This document shows, piece after piece, positions 12,694-25,262 of a DNA stretch of 64,000 nt (position 1 is the first letter of the stretch; every line of letters starts with the position of its first letter). Position numbers and translations under genes: made by a program. The stretch is from Anthoceros angustus (lineage: Eukaryota; Streptophyta; Anthocerotopsida; Anthocerotales; Anthocerotaceae), in NCBI GenBank assembly GCA_010909165.1, contig MU008184.1:744001-808000 (forward strand), given 5' to 3'. The notes under the pieces were generated by a model, which saw only the letters and a program-made list of their open reading frames with translations, was not told where the DNA came from and did not search any database.

Positions 12694-15600
12694 TGTGGGA
12701 GGAGATCCGGGCTTCGAGATTCACCCTCTAGTGGCCACACTTATCCCTGTCGCCGTACAATAGGTTTCGTCCCATGAGACTCTTGTGTCGGTCCGCATCA
12801 AGGCACAAACCACCAGCCTCTTCACCCCAAGCTCCTCACTGCAACCCTCACTCCCGCAGCACCACGCCTCACCATCTTTGCCAATCAATCGCTCTAGACC
12901 CTCGACACCCCTCACTAGGTCCACACCCCAGCGGTAGGTCGGTCTACGCGTGACCCCCTCGTTGCAGCGACTTCACCACCCGTGATCTTCCACTATTCCT
13001 TTCCCATCGCCTTCCCACAATTGGCACATCCTCAACCACCAACTCGGCCAGCGCGCCACTCCCTGACCGCCTCCGAATCACCACTCCTGGACCTACAACG
13101 ACATCCTACGGTCGTAGGTCCCGCCCCCTGCAGTAGGTCCACCGTCTCCACGCAGGGACCCCCTCTCTGGGACTTCCACCCGTGATTTTGAGACCTTAGC
13201 CCAGCTTCCGGTCTCGGTTTGGTGCAATTTGGGACCCTCCCTTAGGCTCGACTTGGGCCTTCTTCTTACTCTAATCTCTACCTGCTCCTCTACTCAACAT
13301 TGCTCCATTCTCCTCAACACTCACCTCAACTCAACTCCTCATCCTCCTAATCTAACCTTACTTCAAGCTCCTTGGCTAGCTCGCCCTTACGGCACAACAG
13401 TGCCTACAATAACAAGTTCTTCCTTGGGCGGTTGCTATGAGTTTGCACAGGGCGAGAACCTCCGAGTCTTTCCTGTAGTCTACCCTCAAGCGAGAGTTCC
13501 TTGGGCATCGCCACACACCCAAAGCAAAGCAATTTCACACAACCATTCACAAGGAGCAACTGCGGGCGCCGCAAGGCGAGCCTCCGCCAGCACTCCGACC
13601 ACAACTCCCTCTCTACAGACCTTGCGTTGGCTTGCAGCACGAAATTCCTTCACAAGGAGCAAAGGACTCGCGAGGTGGGGCGCAAGACCGATAATTTTAC
13701 TTCACAAGCTCCCTCCTTTTATAGGGAGGTCCTCACATCTGACCTCCACAGCGCGCCCTCACAGCGCCTCACTCCTTATTTTAGTGTATCCTCCGGACTT
13801 TAAGTTCGACATCCAAGCATCTTGGGTAAAATTCTATTCTAGCAAATTCACCTATGTGAGCCTTAATGGCTCTGTCAACATTCCTATCGCTAGTCAACAC
13901 ACCCTCTTGGGTTGACAAGCATTAATCTGTCCTCCCTAAAGAAAAGTCTCCCCAAGCAAGCCCACGCTCCAAGCTACCACCAACCTCTTCAATTACCTCT
14001 AGATGTCGTCGCCGCACGGTGATCCTACGGATGTAGGGCCACCCTCTACACCTCCTACGGACGTAGGGTCACTTCTTATACCGCCTCCACGCTCCACGCA
14101 AGAAGGTCTCCGTGGCGGATCTTGCTCCATGCCTTCCTCTTCCTCCTCCAAGTCATCCTCTCGGCCTTCCATATACACATCGGATGTGTTGGGCTCTTCT
14201 CACAGCTCCCTCGGTTTCCTAGCACAATTGCTTTCTTCACCATCACAAAATCCACCAAGAGAGCAACTTCAGCCCTTTTCCACTTGCCCTCTTCCTCCAC
14301 GGTCCCACCTAGCTCAACTTGATGTCCTCACATACTCCTTATCTTCAAATCCCTCACTTGCAAGGTCCTAGGCACAAATTCAGCGCCCTTGCCCTCTTCA
14401 GATTGTGCTTCAAATCCCTTCACACACAACTCCTTATGCACGCACACCTCCTTCTCCTTGCACACATGGGCACAGCGTTCTCACCAAGTCCTTGCTAGCT
14501 TTCCTTCATGCACAAGCTCTTCGTCAATTCCTATCTTACTGCCACTCCTACACACCCCGCTTGCATGGCCACACTACCTACCCATATTTCCTTGCATACT
14601 CCCTCCTCTTTAAAACTTCCTAGTGGTTCCCTGCGTGGGGAGACCTCACCACTCCTACGGTGAGGACACTCATCCTACCTATCTACCTACCTAACTAATG
14701 CCGTAGGAGCCCACCTCCCTACATCCCACACCCGCCACACCACTCCTACATACACCCCGCATCTCTATCCCCTACTTGTTCCCTACCTCGGTAGGGACGG
14801 TGCCTTCTTATGGCCCTACCGCCTCCACGCCTCCACCGCAAGAAGGTCTCCGTGAGCGGATCTTGCTCCATGCCTTCCTTCCTCCTCCGAGTCATCCCCA
14901 CGGCCTTCCATATACCCGCCGGATGTGTTGCCTTTCCCGGCTCCGCCCTACACACAATTGCAAGCTTTCTTCACTCGCCACACAAAATCCACCAAGAGAG
15001 CAACTTCAGCCCTTTTCCACTTACTCTTCACTCCACAGTCCCACCTAGCTCAAACTTGATGTCCTCACAACATCCTCCTTATGCGCCCAAATCCCTCACT
15101 TGCAAGGTCCTAGGCACAAAATTCAGCCCTTGCCCTCTTCACAGTGCTTCAAATCCCTTCACACACAACTCCTTATGCACGCACACCTCCTTCTCCTTGC
15201 ACACACACGGCCCGCTGCTCCCACCAAGTCCTTGCTCTAGCTTTCCTGCATGCACAAGCTCTGCACTGCAGCTTCCTAGGTGCCACTCCCTACACACCCC
15301 GCTTGCATGGCCACACCTACACCTACCCACATATATTTCCTTGCTATACAATCTCCTAACAACTTCCAAGTACTCACGCCCACGTAGGGAGACCTCACCC
15401 TACTCAGAGGGAGACACCTCATCCCACCCATCTACCCACTCCACGCCCGTAGGAGCCCCTCCACCCTACATCCTACCCATGTAGGGCCACCGTCACCCTA
15501 CATACTACCCGCATCTCATCCCCTACTTGTTCCCTACTCGAGGGACAAGGTCTCACTTATGGACACGCACCGTCCTACCCATATACATGAATACATACAT

Positions 15601-17356
15601 ACATACATAGTGCACCTCCTTTTTGCTGTAGGGTGCCTCCCTCACACCTCCGTGGGGTGCACCTCCTCCTACGTGGAGTGCCATGCCCTCGTCCACTACC
15701 ATCCTCTCCATCCTCGTTCGTGCACCACCCTCGTACCACTTTTGACACCTATGCACACTTTGTCCATGTAGGGCCACCGTCACCCTACATACTACCCGCA
15801 TCTCATCCCCTACTTGTTCCCTACTCGAGGGACAAGGTCTCACTTATGGACACGCACCGTCCTACCCATATGAATACATACATACATACATAGAGTGCAC
15901 CTCCCTTCACCGCCCCGTAGGGTGCACCTCCTCACCCAGGGTGCACCCCTCCCTAAGTGCCATGCCCACGCCCACTCATCCCACTACCATCCTTCAGCAC
16001 ACCCTACGTACTCCACTTTTGACACCCCATGCACCCTTCAACTCCCATGTAGGAGCCCCTCCATTCTTGTAGGGCCAACTATCACCCTACACCTACCCTC
16101 AGGGGCTCTCATGTGACTTCTGCAAATATAATAAGCTGAAACACCTCACACAAAAGGCACCCCATCTCACTACTGATCCACCCCTAGGACGCTTAACTTT
16201 GGAGTTCTTACTGCTTCATTGTCCAACACACCCAATTGGCTTGTGCGTAGCACTAATTATGAATAAATTGGACTTATTCCCTAGTAAACTCCTCACGCCT
16301 CGACAACATCTCGTTTCAACCCTCCTTGCTACCCATTTCTCCTCGCGGCCACCACAACGGCCTCCCTTCACTTTGACTTGCAGCCCCACGCAAATTCCGT
16401 CATGATGCACACCCGTTGTGATCCTTCACCATGTTGCACGCAACACCTTCCTATGGTTTGGCCACACCTCCATCTTGCAGCCCAGCTACAAATTCAGCCG
16501 TGAGTGCTCTACCACGGCCTTTCCTAGTTCAATACACCGCCATCCTCACATCGTGACTCCATTGAGCACTTCCATGTGCCTCGGCACCGCCATGGCCTCC
16601 TCTTGCAACCCTTGTGGCTGCTCACCCTCAACATGAGCTCCTCGCTCCCATCCTTGCACCAATTGCTCCTCTCTCGCATCTTGAGCTCCCAACCTAGAGC
16701 CACCGGATCCACAATTCCACCATTACGGGCACTTGGCCCATCTTCCTGCAGCAACCCTTGCCACACATCTCTACCTAGCAGTCCTCCTTCGCAAAATCTC
16801 AGCAATATGAGCACTGCCCATGTCTCACTTCTTCCACACATGTGGCAAATTACTTTGCCTTCCCTCAAACTTGGTGGTGGTCAATAATCGTGCCTTTGCC
16901 TCGCAAGTTTATCAACAGCAGCTATGGCAACCTCAAGCTACTTCCTTGGCTTAATTGCCTTCACCCTTTTCCCACCGTGGTAGGAGCCACTACGCCCAGA
17001 GGTCATCAAAACGCTAGCTGGGCCACTCAAGGGGAGGACATTCTCCCACCCATACCATGGGGTAGGAGTTCTCCACTTAGCCTACCGTGGTAGGAGTTTC
17101 TCCCACGTGGTAGGATACCCCCACCACGTAGGACATCTCCCACCGCTCACATATGTCTCCTACCCTCCTCACTAGAAGGTCATTTCGATCCGCTTTTCCC
17201 TAAGTATCCTCTCTCTTCCCGACAAAGATCCCACAGCCCTTCCAATCGGAACAAAACATTTCTCGCATGTTTCCACCAAACCATTTCTATCAAAAGCATT
17301 GGACTGCTCAAAAACAACTCACTTAAACCATTTTGCCCAAACTCTTATGCTCCACA
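12694..17356 (-). repeat. LTR of the LARD-like element (5' LTR in element orientation)
   Basis: Direct repeat of 5390-9003. It ends at GCTCCACA, followed by target duplication CCAAG. It contains an uninterrupted target site near 16,560-16,575 and a local 286-bp duplication at 15.5-15.9 kb. Confidence 0.8.
15477..15892. repeat. Local 286-bp tandem duplication with (TACA)n
   Basis: The block from CCATGTAGGGCCACCGTC through CACGCACCGTCCTACCCATA occurs at 15,478 and again at 15,764. Each copy is followed by a short ATACATACATACATA microsatellite. Confidence 0.75.
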
Positions 17357-17361
17357 CCAAG

Positions 17362-18384
17362 TGGCTTGATGATCGCGACTTATGCTCCAAAGAGTCGGAG
17401 TGCACCAACGTCCGGCCAAGACTTTATACTCCAAAGAGGTGCACACACCGGGTTTGGAGAGGGTTGCAATACTTGTGTAGGCAAGCACTTTCGCTCGTTG
17501 CTGCACACTTGCCACCGCACCAACACTCACATCAATTCTCTTTTCAAACCCGTGATTGAGCAATCCTGCACAGCATACCTGCGGCCCGGCCCTGTGGAGA
17601 TAAGCCGCACTTAGATCTGGCAGATTAGGCCCCGGCAGAATTGACAAGGTAAAGGATGGTGAGGCCTCCTCAACCGCTCTTGATCAAACTCTTCGAGCTT
17701 ACATTTCTTCTTGTCAAGTCCGCTGCTTTCAACCTTAATCTATCCATGGGTGGCACATGGAGCAAGTCGATCTTAAATTCAAAATCTCCGGCGAAGCTTG
17801 GCTATAGTTCTCTGAACACCTAGCCGCGCCACATGTAGTGGGCGCTGGGTATAGACAGTCCTCCTTCGAGCCTCAAAAATACTCACCATTTGGTCAAACT
17901 CGGGCGATCAGCCCTCTTTCTTCAGATACTACTGGCTCTCACTAGGGCTCAGCTGTGCAGATGCTCTCTTATACTTGTGTTCGATCGCATCCGATGCTTT
18001 CATTACTCAAGGACAAATCATCTATTCTATTTATTTTCTTGCTTCTCCGCAAAACATTGTGAAACATTGTCGCCTTCAAAAGGTTGGCCATTAGAAACCA
18101 CCATCATACATGTCGAATTTTGGAAAATGTAGCTCATCTAGAAACCAAGGCCTATGCATCTATACGTGCATCAAATTCGAATGAGTCGGACATTTGGCGC
18201 ACCAATCAAAGAGATCCAGCTGCAAGTCATCGGTAGGGGCACATAGAGTAAGGCCACAAAGGTTTAACATGTTGTATACAAAGCGAATGTGGAATATAAC
18301 ATCAACCAACAAATGATTTTCAAAAATAATATTCATGACTTTACACCTAGATACCGGGATGATTTACAAATTTTTCAAACCACT
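17362..18384. other. Right flank of LARD-like insertion; no gene recognised
   Basis: About 1 kb without a recognisable gene. Short overlapping frames at 17,299-17,647 are open on both strands but match no family I know. Confidence 0.35.
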
Positions 18385-18600
18385 AAAAATCAACACTCCA
18401 TCCTGGTATTGATACGCCTCTAGGTTGCTTAACAGTGGAATTCTTACAAAGTTTTCAAAGCACCAAAAAAAAGCAAACCATCCTAGTACTAATCCGACCC
18501 AAGGGTGCTTAGCCGTGGAATTCCCAAAGCACCAAAGTCAAGCACCCCATCCTGGTACTGATCCGACCTAAGGGTGCTTAACCTTGCAGTTCTTATGCCA
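18385..18600. repeat. Three-unit tandem repeat of about 70 bp
   Basis: Units share CCATCCTGGTAYTGAT, then CGACCYAAGGGTGCTTA, then a GTGGAATTCTTA-like tail and CAAAGCACCAAA. The last unit runs into the block that recurs at 20,394. Confidence 0.6.
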
Positions 18601-19190
18601 TTGAGTCTACCAACACCTATCCCGAGATGCTGAAGACAAACAATATATATACATTTGGCGGACGTCCCGATCCACTCCACCATTTCCATCTGGACGCCCA
18701 CAAGATTGGGGTCTCAAAAATGCGCCGGACGTCCGGCGCAGTTTTAGCACTCGCCCAATGTGCCGAACGTCCGCATTGTTCCAATTCCTTCTATGTTTTT
18801 CACTCTAACAATGGAGATCCGGGTTGTGTACTAAAGGCACAAACGTCCAGCGCTACTTTTAGAGTCGTAGTTTGGTCCTCTCGAGATGGCCATGATCGAG
18901 GCTATCGGTTAATGTTCTTCACAATTGCGCCGGACGTCCGCAGCTGTTTCTTTCACTTGAATTGCTACTTTGCGTGTTGGTTGCGGACGTCCGCGCTTTG
19001 GCTTTCTGGACTAATTTTGTTTGGTTTTGCCTACTGCTCACCCCGCTAGGAAGTACTATCGCTGCGAAGAGGTGTTTAGGATTCCTAGCACGTTAAAAAT
19101 CCTTGAAATCCCTTCCTTGTGAAGGTGAAATCCATGAACCTTCTTCGGCTTAAACCTCATAGCGTAAGTATTCACGAGAAAATAACATGG
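18600..19190. repeat. Repeat block P, copy 1, rich in GGACGTCC palindromes
   Basis: Begins TTCTTATGCCATTGAGTCTACC and recurs at 20,394-20,990. It contains several ACGT-core palindromes, including GCCGGACGTCCGGC near 18,725 and variants near 18,658, 18,765, 18,930 and 18,983. Function is unknown; it could be U3/promoter sequence of another LTR. Confidence 0.6.
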
Positions 19191-19218
19191 TCAATGTCTT
19201 TCAAGACATGTCTAAAGA

Positions 19219-20408
19219 GTGGTTTTGCTAAAGATGATGCATTTTGGCCTGCTGGGGTCATTTTTGGTCTTTAGGACCCAAACCCCTTTAATGGAGAAAA
19301 CCTATGCCGAGAGACGTACTGCTGTAAGAGGTACTAAGAAGAAAGGCACCATTTGTAATTGGTGCAGGATCCCAAATCACATGGAAAAGGACTATTACAA
19401 AAAGAGGAACGGGGAACCTCGCAAGGAGGCCCCATCAGGAGCTAACGTTACTGTGAAGAAATCTTCAACAACATCTTCTGCATTATTAATGCATGAACCC
19501 ATATCAACTCCTACAGTGCTCACTGTTTGCCTGGCAAGTTCCAAGCAAGTTAATACCCCGTGTATCTCGACAGTGGAGCGACCTCACATATCTGCAACAA
19601 CAAGGACTCTTTGAGTCATATTCCCCATCTTCCGGACACAAGACTGTCCTATTGGGTGATGATCATAACCTTCCCATAGCTGGAACTGGTTCAGTTGTTT
19701 TCAGATGTAATTCAGGTCAAGATTTACACCTCCATGACGTCCTTTATGTACCCTCCGTGTGCAAGAATTTAGTATCAGCTGCAAGTCTCTACGAAGAGCA
19801 TGATATGCAAGTGATCCTTTATTCAGGTAGCTGTCTAGTCTCTTATTTAAGTGATAGATACAACACCATCTGTTCAGGCACTAAAGAAAACGGCCCTTAC
19901 CGCTTGTCTGTACAAGCGGGAGCCTCTCATTCTGCTTATGTTGCTCTGCACAATACGACACCTCTCACACTATGCTTTGGCATTGTCGCTAGGTCTAGTC
20001 AAATTACAAGAAATGTCAAAAGGGAATTTATATCGAACCCCTTGCCTTGCAAAGGTTGAGCACCTCCCTTGGTGCGAAACTTGTGTCCTCACTAAGAGAC
20101 ATCAAGAGCCTTTCAAAAACAAAACTCCTCAAAGGGCTAAGTCATCTTTAGAGATAGTTCATACAGACATTTGTGGTCCCCTCTCTACACCCTCCTTTAG
20201 TGGTAGTAGATATTTCTTGACCTTTACAGATGACTACTCTCGTTTTGTCCTTACCTACATCCTTCCAAATAAGAGTGATGTATATCAGTTCTTCAAGGAT
20301 TACATGGCATGGGCTGAGAGATTAACAGATAAGAAACTCAAGACCTTACGTTCTGACAATGGTGGAGAGTTTACATCTAATCAATTTATGGAGTTCTTAT
20401 GCCATTGA
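19219..20408 (+). pseudogene. pol: Ty1/copia gag-pol: zinc knuckle, protease, integrase (copy 1)
   Basis: Frameshifted copia polyprotein. A zinc knuckle CNWCRIPNHMEKDYY lacks its last Cys. A damaged protease follows; the DSGA site is not readable here. The GAG-pre-integrase region is 19,620-19,960 (LHDVLYVPSVCKNLVSAASL). Integrase runs from 20,050: WCETCVLTKRHQEPF, the first catalytic Asp in IVHTDICGPL, FLTFTDDYSRFV, and the second in LRSDNGGEFTSNQF. It breaks at 20,408, where repeat block P starts, so the third catalytic Glu is missing. Roles: polyprotein processing and cDNA integration. Confidence 0.85.
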
Positions 20409-20990
20409 GTCTACCAACACCAATGCGATGAGGACAAACAATATACATTTACACGGACGTCCGCGATCCACTCCACCATTTCCATCTCACCGACGCCCAC
20501 AAGATTGGGGTCTCAAAAATGCGCCGGACGTCCGGCGCAGTTTTAGCTCGCGCCAATGTGCCGAACGCCCACGGCGATTGTTCCAATTCCTTCTATGTTT
20601 TTCACTCTAACAATGGAGATCCGGTTGTGTACTCACAGTATCAAACGCCAGCTACTTTTAGAGTCGTAGTTTGGTCCTCTCGAGATGGCCATGATCGCTA
20701 TTTAATGTTCTTCACAATTGCGCCGGACGTCCGCTTGTTTCTTTTCGCTTGCGAATTGCTACTTTTATGTTGGTTGACGTCCCAGCTTTGGCTTGCTGGA
20801 CTAATTTTGTTTGGTTTTGCCCACTGCTCACCCCGCTAGGAAGTACTATCCTCATGAAGAGGTGTTTAGGATTCCTAGCACCGTTAAAAATCCTTGAAAT
20901 CCTTCCTTGTGAAGGTGAAATCGAACCTTCTTCGCTTAAACCCCTTAGTGTAAGTATTCACGAGAAAATAACATGGTCAATGTCTTTCAA
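20394..20990. repeat. Repeat block P, copy 2
   Basis: About 590 bases corresponding to 18,588-19,190, with many small indels. It interrupts copia integrase right after the LRSDNGGEFTSNQF segment. GGACGTCC-type palindromes are at 20,455, 20,525 and 20,725. Confidence 0.65.
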
Positions 20991-21060
20991 GACATGTCTA
21001 AAGAGTGGTTTTGCTAAAGATGATGCATTTTGGCCTGCTGGGGTCATTTTTGGTCTTTAG

Positions 21061-22947
21061 GGACCCAAACCCCTTTAATGGAGAAAAACCCCTATGCTGA
21101 GAGACGCTGTTGTAAGAGGTACTAAGAAGAAAGGCACCATTTGTAATTGGTGCAGGATCCCAAATCACATGAAAAGGATTGTTACAAAAAGAAGAACGAG
21201 GAACCTCGCAAGGAGGCCCCATCAGGAGCTAACGTTGCTGTGAAGAAATCTTCAACAACACCCTCTGTATTATTAATGCATGAACCCATATCAACTCCTG
21301 AGCCCCTCACTCTTGCCTGGGCAAGTTCCAAGCAAGTTAATACCCCGTTGTATCTCGACAGTGGAGCGACCTCACATACCGCAACAACAAGGACTCTTTG
21401 AGTCATATTCCCCATCTTCCTGACAAGACCGTCCCTATTGGGTGATGATCATAACCTTCCCATAGCCGGAACAGTCTTTGTTTTCGATGTAATCAGGTCA
21501 AGATTTACACCTCCATGACGCCTCCATGTACCCTCCATGTGCAAGAATTTAGTATCACCAAGTCTCCAAGAGCATGATATGCAAGTGATCCTTTATTCGT
21601 AGTTGTCTAGTCTCTCTTATTAATGATAGATACAACACCATTTGTTCGTGCACTAAAGAAAACGGCCTATACCGCTTGTCCGTATGCCGAGCCTCTCATT
21701 TATGTTGCTCACAAACATACTTCTCCTATGCTTTTGCATTGTCGCTTAATAGTCAGAAATTACAGCAAATGTCAAAAGGGAATTTATATCGAATTCCTTG
21801 CCTTGCAAAGGTTGAGCACCTTCCTTGGTGCGAAACTTGTGTCCTCACTAAGAGACATCAAGAGCCTTTCAAAACAAAACTCCCCAAAGGGCTAAGTCAT
21901 CTTTAGAGGTAGTTCATATAGACATTTGTGGTCCCCTCTCTACACCCTCCTTTAGTGGTAGTAGATATTTCTTGACCTTTATAGATGACTACTCTCGTTT
22001 TGTCCTTACCTATATCCTTCAAAATAAGAGAGTGATGCATACTTCTTCATGATTACATGGCATGGGCTGAGAGATTAACAGATAAGAAACTCAAGACCTT
22101 ACGTTCCGACAATGGTGGCGAGTTTATATCTAATCAATTTGGGGTTCTGCCGAGCTGAAGGTATAGCTCAACAACTCACAGTTGTATATACTCCTCAACA
22201 AAACGGCGTAGCTGAGAATAAGAACCTACACCTCCAAGAGATCACTGGCTGCTTATTACAACAAGCTAATTTATCCAAAGCTTATTGGGCTGAGGCCCTT
22301 CTTACAGCCACATATCTCATGGATCGATTGCCTACATCAGCAGTGCAAGGTATGACACCTTATGAAGCATTCACTGAATAAGCCTTCTATTGATCATCTT
22401 CGGATATTTGGATCTCCTGCATATGTCTTTATTCCTAAAGCATTGCGTAAGAAGTTAGATCCCAAAGCAGCCAAGTACATTTTTATTGGCTACACCGAAG
22501 GTATCAAAGTGTATAAATTATTTCACCCATCTGTAAGGCAACTCCTTTACGCCAGGAGTGTTACTTTTAATGAGGCTTACCTATTTTCCCCAGCAGTGGG
22601 AGATGATACGGCTGCTTCGTCTCTTGATGAGACCACTGACTCTTCCTTCTTTGATGAAGACGACTTCATCACCCATTTTCCAGTTCCTGCTTCTTGTGTT
22701 TCTGTTGTTGAACCCATTATGCAGGAGGAGGAGGAGTTAGCATCTATTCCACAACAAATACTAATATGGACATCCCCCCAGAGGAGCCAGTCGACACTCA
22801 TGCTGAAGATTCTGAGCTTGATGGCTGCCTGGAGGATATTGAAATGGAGCCTGATGATCCCAATGAAGATCCAGCTCATGTGGAATACGATGCACCTGCA
22901 CAAAGGTACAACCTCAGATCACGACCTACAATTCAAGGTCCTGTAGG
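21061..22947 (+). pseudogene. pol: Ty1/copia gag-pol: protease and complete integrase (copy 2)
   Basis: Repeats and extends copy 1. The protease active site LDSGATSH is readable at 21,355. GAG-pre-integrase and integrase are repeated with more frameshifts. At 22,112-22,381 the integrase end is intact (VVYTPQQNGVAENKN with the catalytic Glu, LLTATYLMDRLPTSA). Next come the copia linker (HLRIFGSPAYVFIP, KYIFIGY) and the acidic spacer before RT, ending AQRYNLRSRPTIQGPVG. The frame is cut at 22,947 by the gypsy element and resumes at 39,667 with WKEPPLGYLAVFDD, reconstructing an unbroken join. Confidence 0.88.
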
Positions 22948-24268
22948 TGTGGAAGACCACATATACACTAGCCCCTCTCTGAAGTGTCGGGATGAATGAT
23001 TTTTTTTTGTTTTGAGAGTGTTTGTATAGCAAAGTGCTTTGAGAATCGCCTGGGTAAGGTCTTTTATACGAGAATGGTCCTTGGCCCTTGGGATAATAAT
23101 TTGTTTTTTTTGAACCTTAGGTTTTTCGACCCCGGATAGGTAGGTCGGAGATAGAGTCCTTGGGTTTTGGTGATTTTAGAAATAAGAAAGTGTCTATATA
23201 TGTTAGGGTGCACCGCCACGCCGCGAGGAGCTGGGCCCACCACGGTGGCCAAGAACGGACGCATGTACTGGGGGAGTTTACAACCCTAGTGGCGAGCGGG
23301 CCGCCTGACCGGAGAATCGAGAGACACACCCAAGACCGCGAGGTAAATTCGCTGTGGCGGCCGGGCGAGAGCGGGCGCGCGATGCAACCGCGCCGGGCGA
23401 GCCTCGCTCGCCAGGTGCAGGGACGACGCGGCTACCGTGGTGGCGGCGAAAAGAGAACCGGCGCAGGGCGAGGAAAGAGACGCGAGGCAAGAGCGCCAGC
23501 AAGCAAGTGGAGGAGGCAGCGGGTGGTGTTCCCTTTTCGACCGGCGTTTGCGGAGTGTTGGGTTCTTTTCAGAAACAAGGAGAAAGAGATGGCGCCCGAG
23601 GGCCGAAATTTCTCATGCAAAGGCCCAACATGGACCATCGGAAGGTGAGAGCGGCAGCTGCGTGTGGAGCCGGTCCGGAATTTATGGAGAAGAAATGGTG
23701 TTACGACAACCAAAGATTGGTGCAAGAGTGCGCCCGCAATTGAGAACCAAGTTGCAAGAGGGAGACGCGAGGAAGAGGCCGCAAACTGGATTTGGGACTC
23801 TTTCGAGCAGGTATGGGCGAGAAGCATCGAGGATGGAAGCTTGGTAATTGACCCCAGAGAAAGAAGACCCCGAGCCGCAGCCGCGCCATGCCTGGGAAGT
23901 GAGAGTGAACAATGGATGGGTGACTCGCCAACTCGTGCCCACTGTGGGATTAGCCAAGTGGATTTTGTGTTTCCGCAATCAAGTTGGATCATATGCATCA
24001 CTCGGTCTTTCTTCATGAGGTGGTTAAAGGTACACAAATCGATTGGGGCGGATGATCTTTGAAAGAGCCTGTGAGGAGAGGCGAATTTGCTCCTTCCTCG
24101 GCCCTCCTTGATTTCACCTTTTCTAATTCATGTGTTCGCGCATTCCGGTGTCTAACGAGTTGAAGTCGTGTCCGCCTTCATAGCTGGAAACCGGTGGAAC
24201 CCAAGGTAGAGGAGGAGAGGTAAGGAAGATTCGGAAGGATTCCAGTAGCTGGGAATGCGCCCCTAGAA
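22948..24268 (+). repeat. Extra partial gypsy LTR from a tandem duplication
   Basis: The first 1.3 kb of the LTR, joined near AGAAGATCTTG to a second copy of copia pol (counterpart of about 22,622-22,947). The duplicated unit of about 1.65 kb spans the insertion junction, so it arose after the insertion or in the assembly. A microhomology of CTTG is seen at the join. Confidence 0.75.
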
Positions 24269-25262
24269 GATCTTGATGAGACCATCGACTCTTCCTTCTT
24301 TGATGAAGACGACTTCATCACCCATTTTCCAGTTCCTCTTGTGTTTCATGGTTGAACCCATTATGTGAGGAGGAGGAGGATTAGCATCTATTCCACAACA
24401 AATACTAATATGGACATCCCCGGAGGAGCTTGACACTCATCGGGAAGATTCGAGCTTGATGGTGTACGGAGGATATTGAAATGGAGCCTGGATCCCAATG
24501 AAGATGAAGCTCATGTGGAATACGATGCACAAGGTACAACCTCAGATCACGACCTACAATTCAAGGTCCTGTAGGTGTGGAAGACCACATATACACTAGC
24601 CCCTCTCAAGTGTCGGGATGAATGATTTTTTTGTTTTGAGAGTGTTTGTATAGCAAAGTGCTTTGAGAATCGCTGGGTAAGGTCTTTTATACGAGAATGG
24701 TCCTTGGCCCTTGGGATAATAATTTGTTTTGAACCTTAGGTTTTTCGACCCCGGATAGGTAGGTAGATAGAGTCCTTGGGTTTTGGTGATTTTAGAAATA
24801 AGAAAGTGTCTATATATGTTATGCCTACACACCTTGCCGCGATGTTGATCAAGCGGGGTAGTTCCACCACGGTGGCGAAGAGCAGGGCGTCTGAGACCGG
24901 GGAGTTTACAACCCTAGTGGCGGGAGGCGCACGGTCGGGCGCAGGCGAGAAAGGACACACCCGGCCGCGAATTCAGGGAGGCGTCGGGCGGCTGCAGCAA
25001 GAGGCCTGGCCGCGCTGGGAGCCTCTGCTTATGCGGGTTGACGGGCGTCGGTCAGGGCGCAGTGGCGGAGGAAAGAGAACAGTAGGCGAAGGAGGAAGAG
25101 GAGGGCAAGCGCCCGGGCGAGTGGAGGAGGCCGAGGTGGTGTTCCCTTTTCGACCCGGCGTTTGCGAGTGTTGGGTTCTTTTCAGAAACAAGGAGAAAGA
25201 GATGGCGCCCAGCTGCGGCCGAAATTTCACCATGCGGTGGCCCAACATGGACCCTTTGGAAG

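Larger units (their letters stand above)
5390..17356 (-). mobile_element. Minus-strand LTR retrotransposon with long LTRs and no pol (LARD-like)
   Basis: An 11,967-base element. Direct repeats at 5390-9003 and 12694-17356 start TGTGGGAGG on the plus strand; the second ends GCTCCACA. Flanks are identical 5-bp duplications, CCAAG at 5385-5389 and 17357-17361. Read on the minus strand, the LTR at 12694 is followed by TTGGCGCTCGGGACTTG, a Ty3/gypsy-type PBS, and the other LTR is preceded by the purine tract GAGGAGGGGAGTA. The 3.7-kb interior holds only purine-rich, charged coding traces and no protease, RT, RNase H or integrase. It is therefore a non-autonomous large LTR derivative. A solo LTR of the same family lies at 43,991-53,501 in plus orientation. 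Confidence 0.82.
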
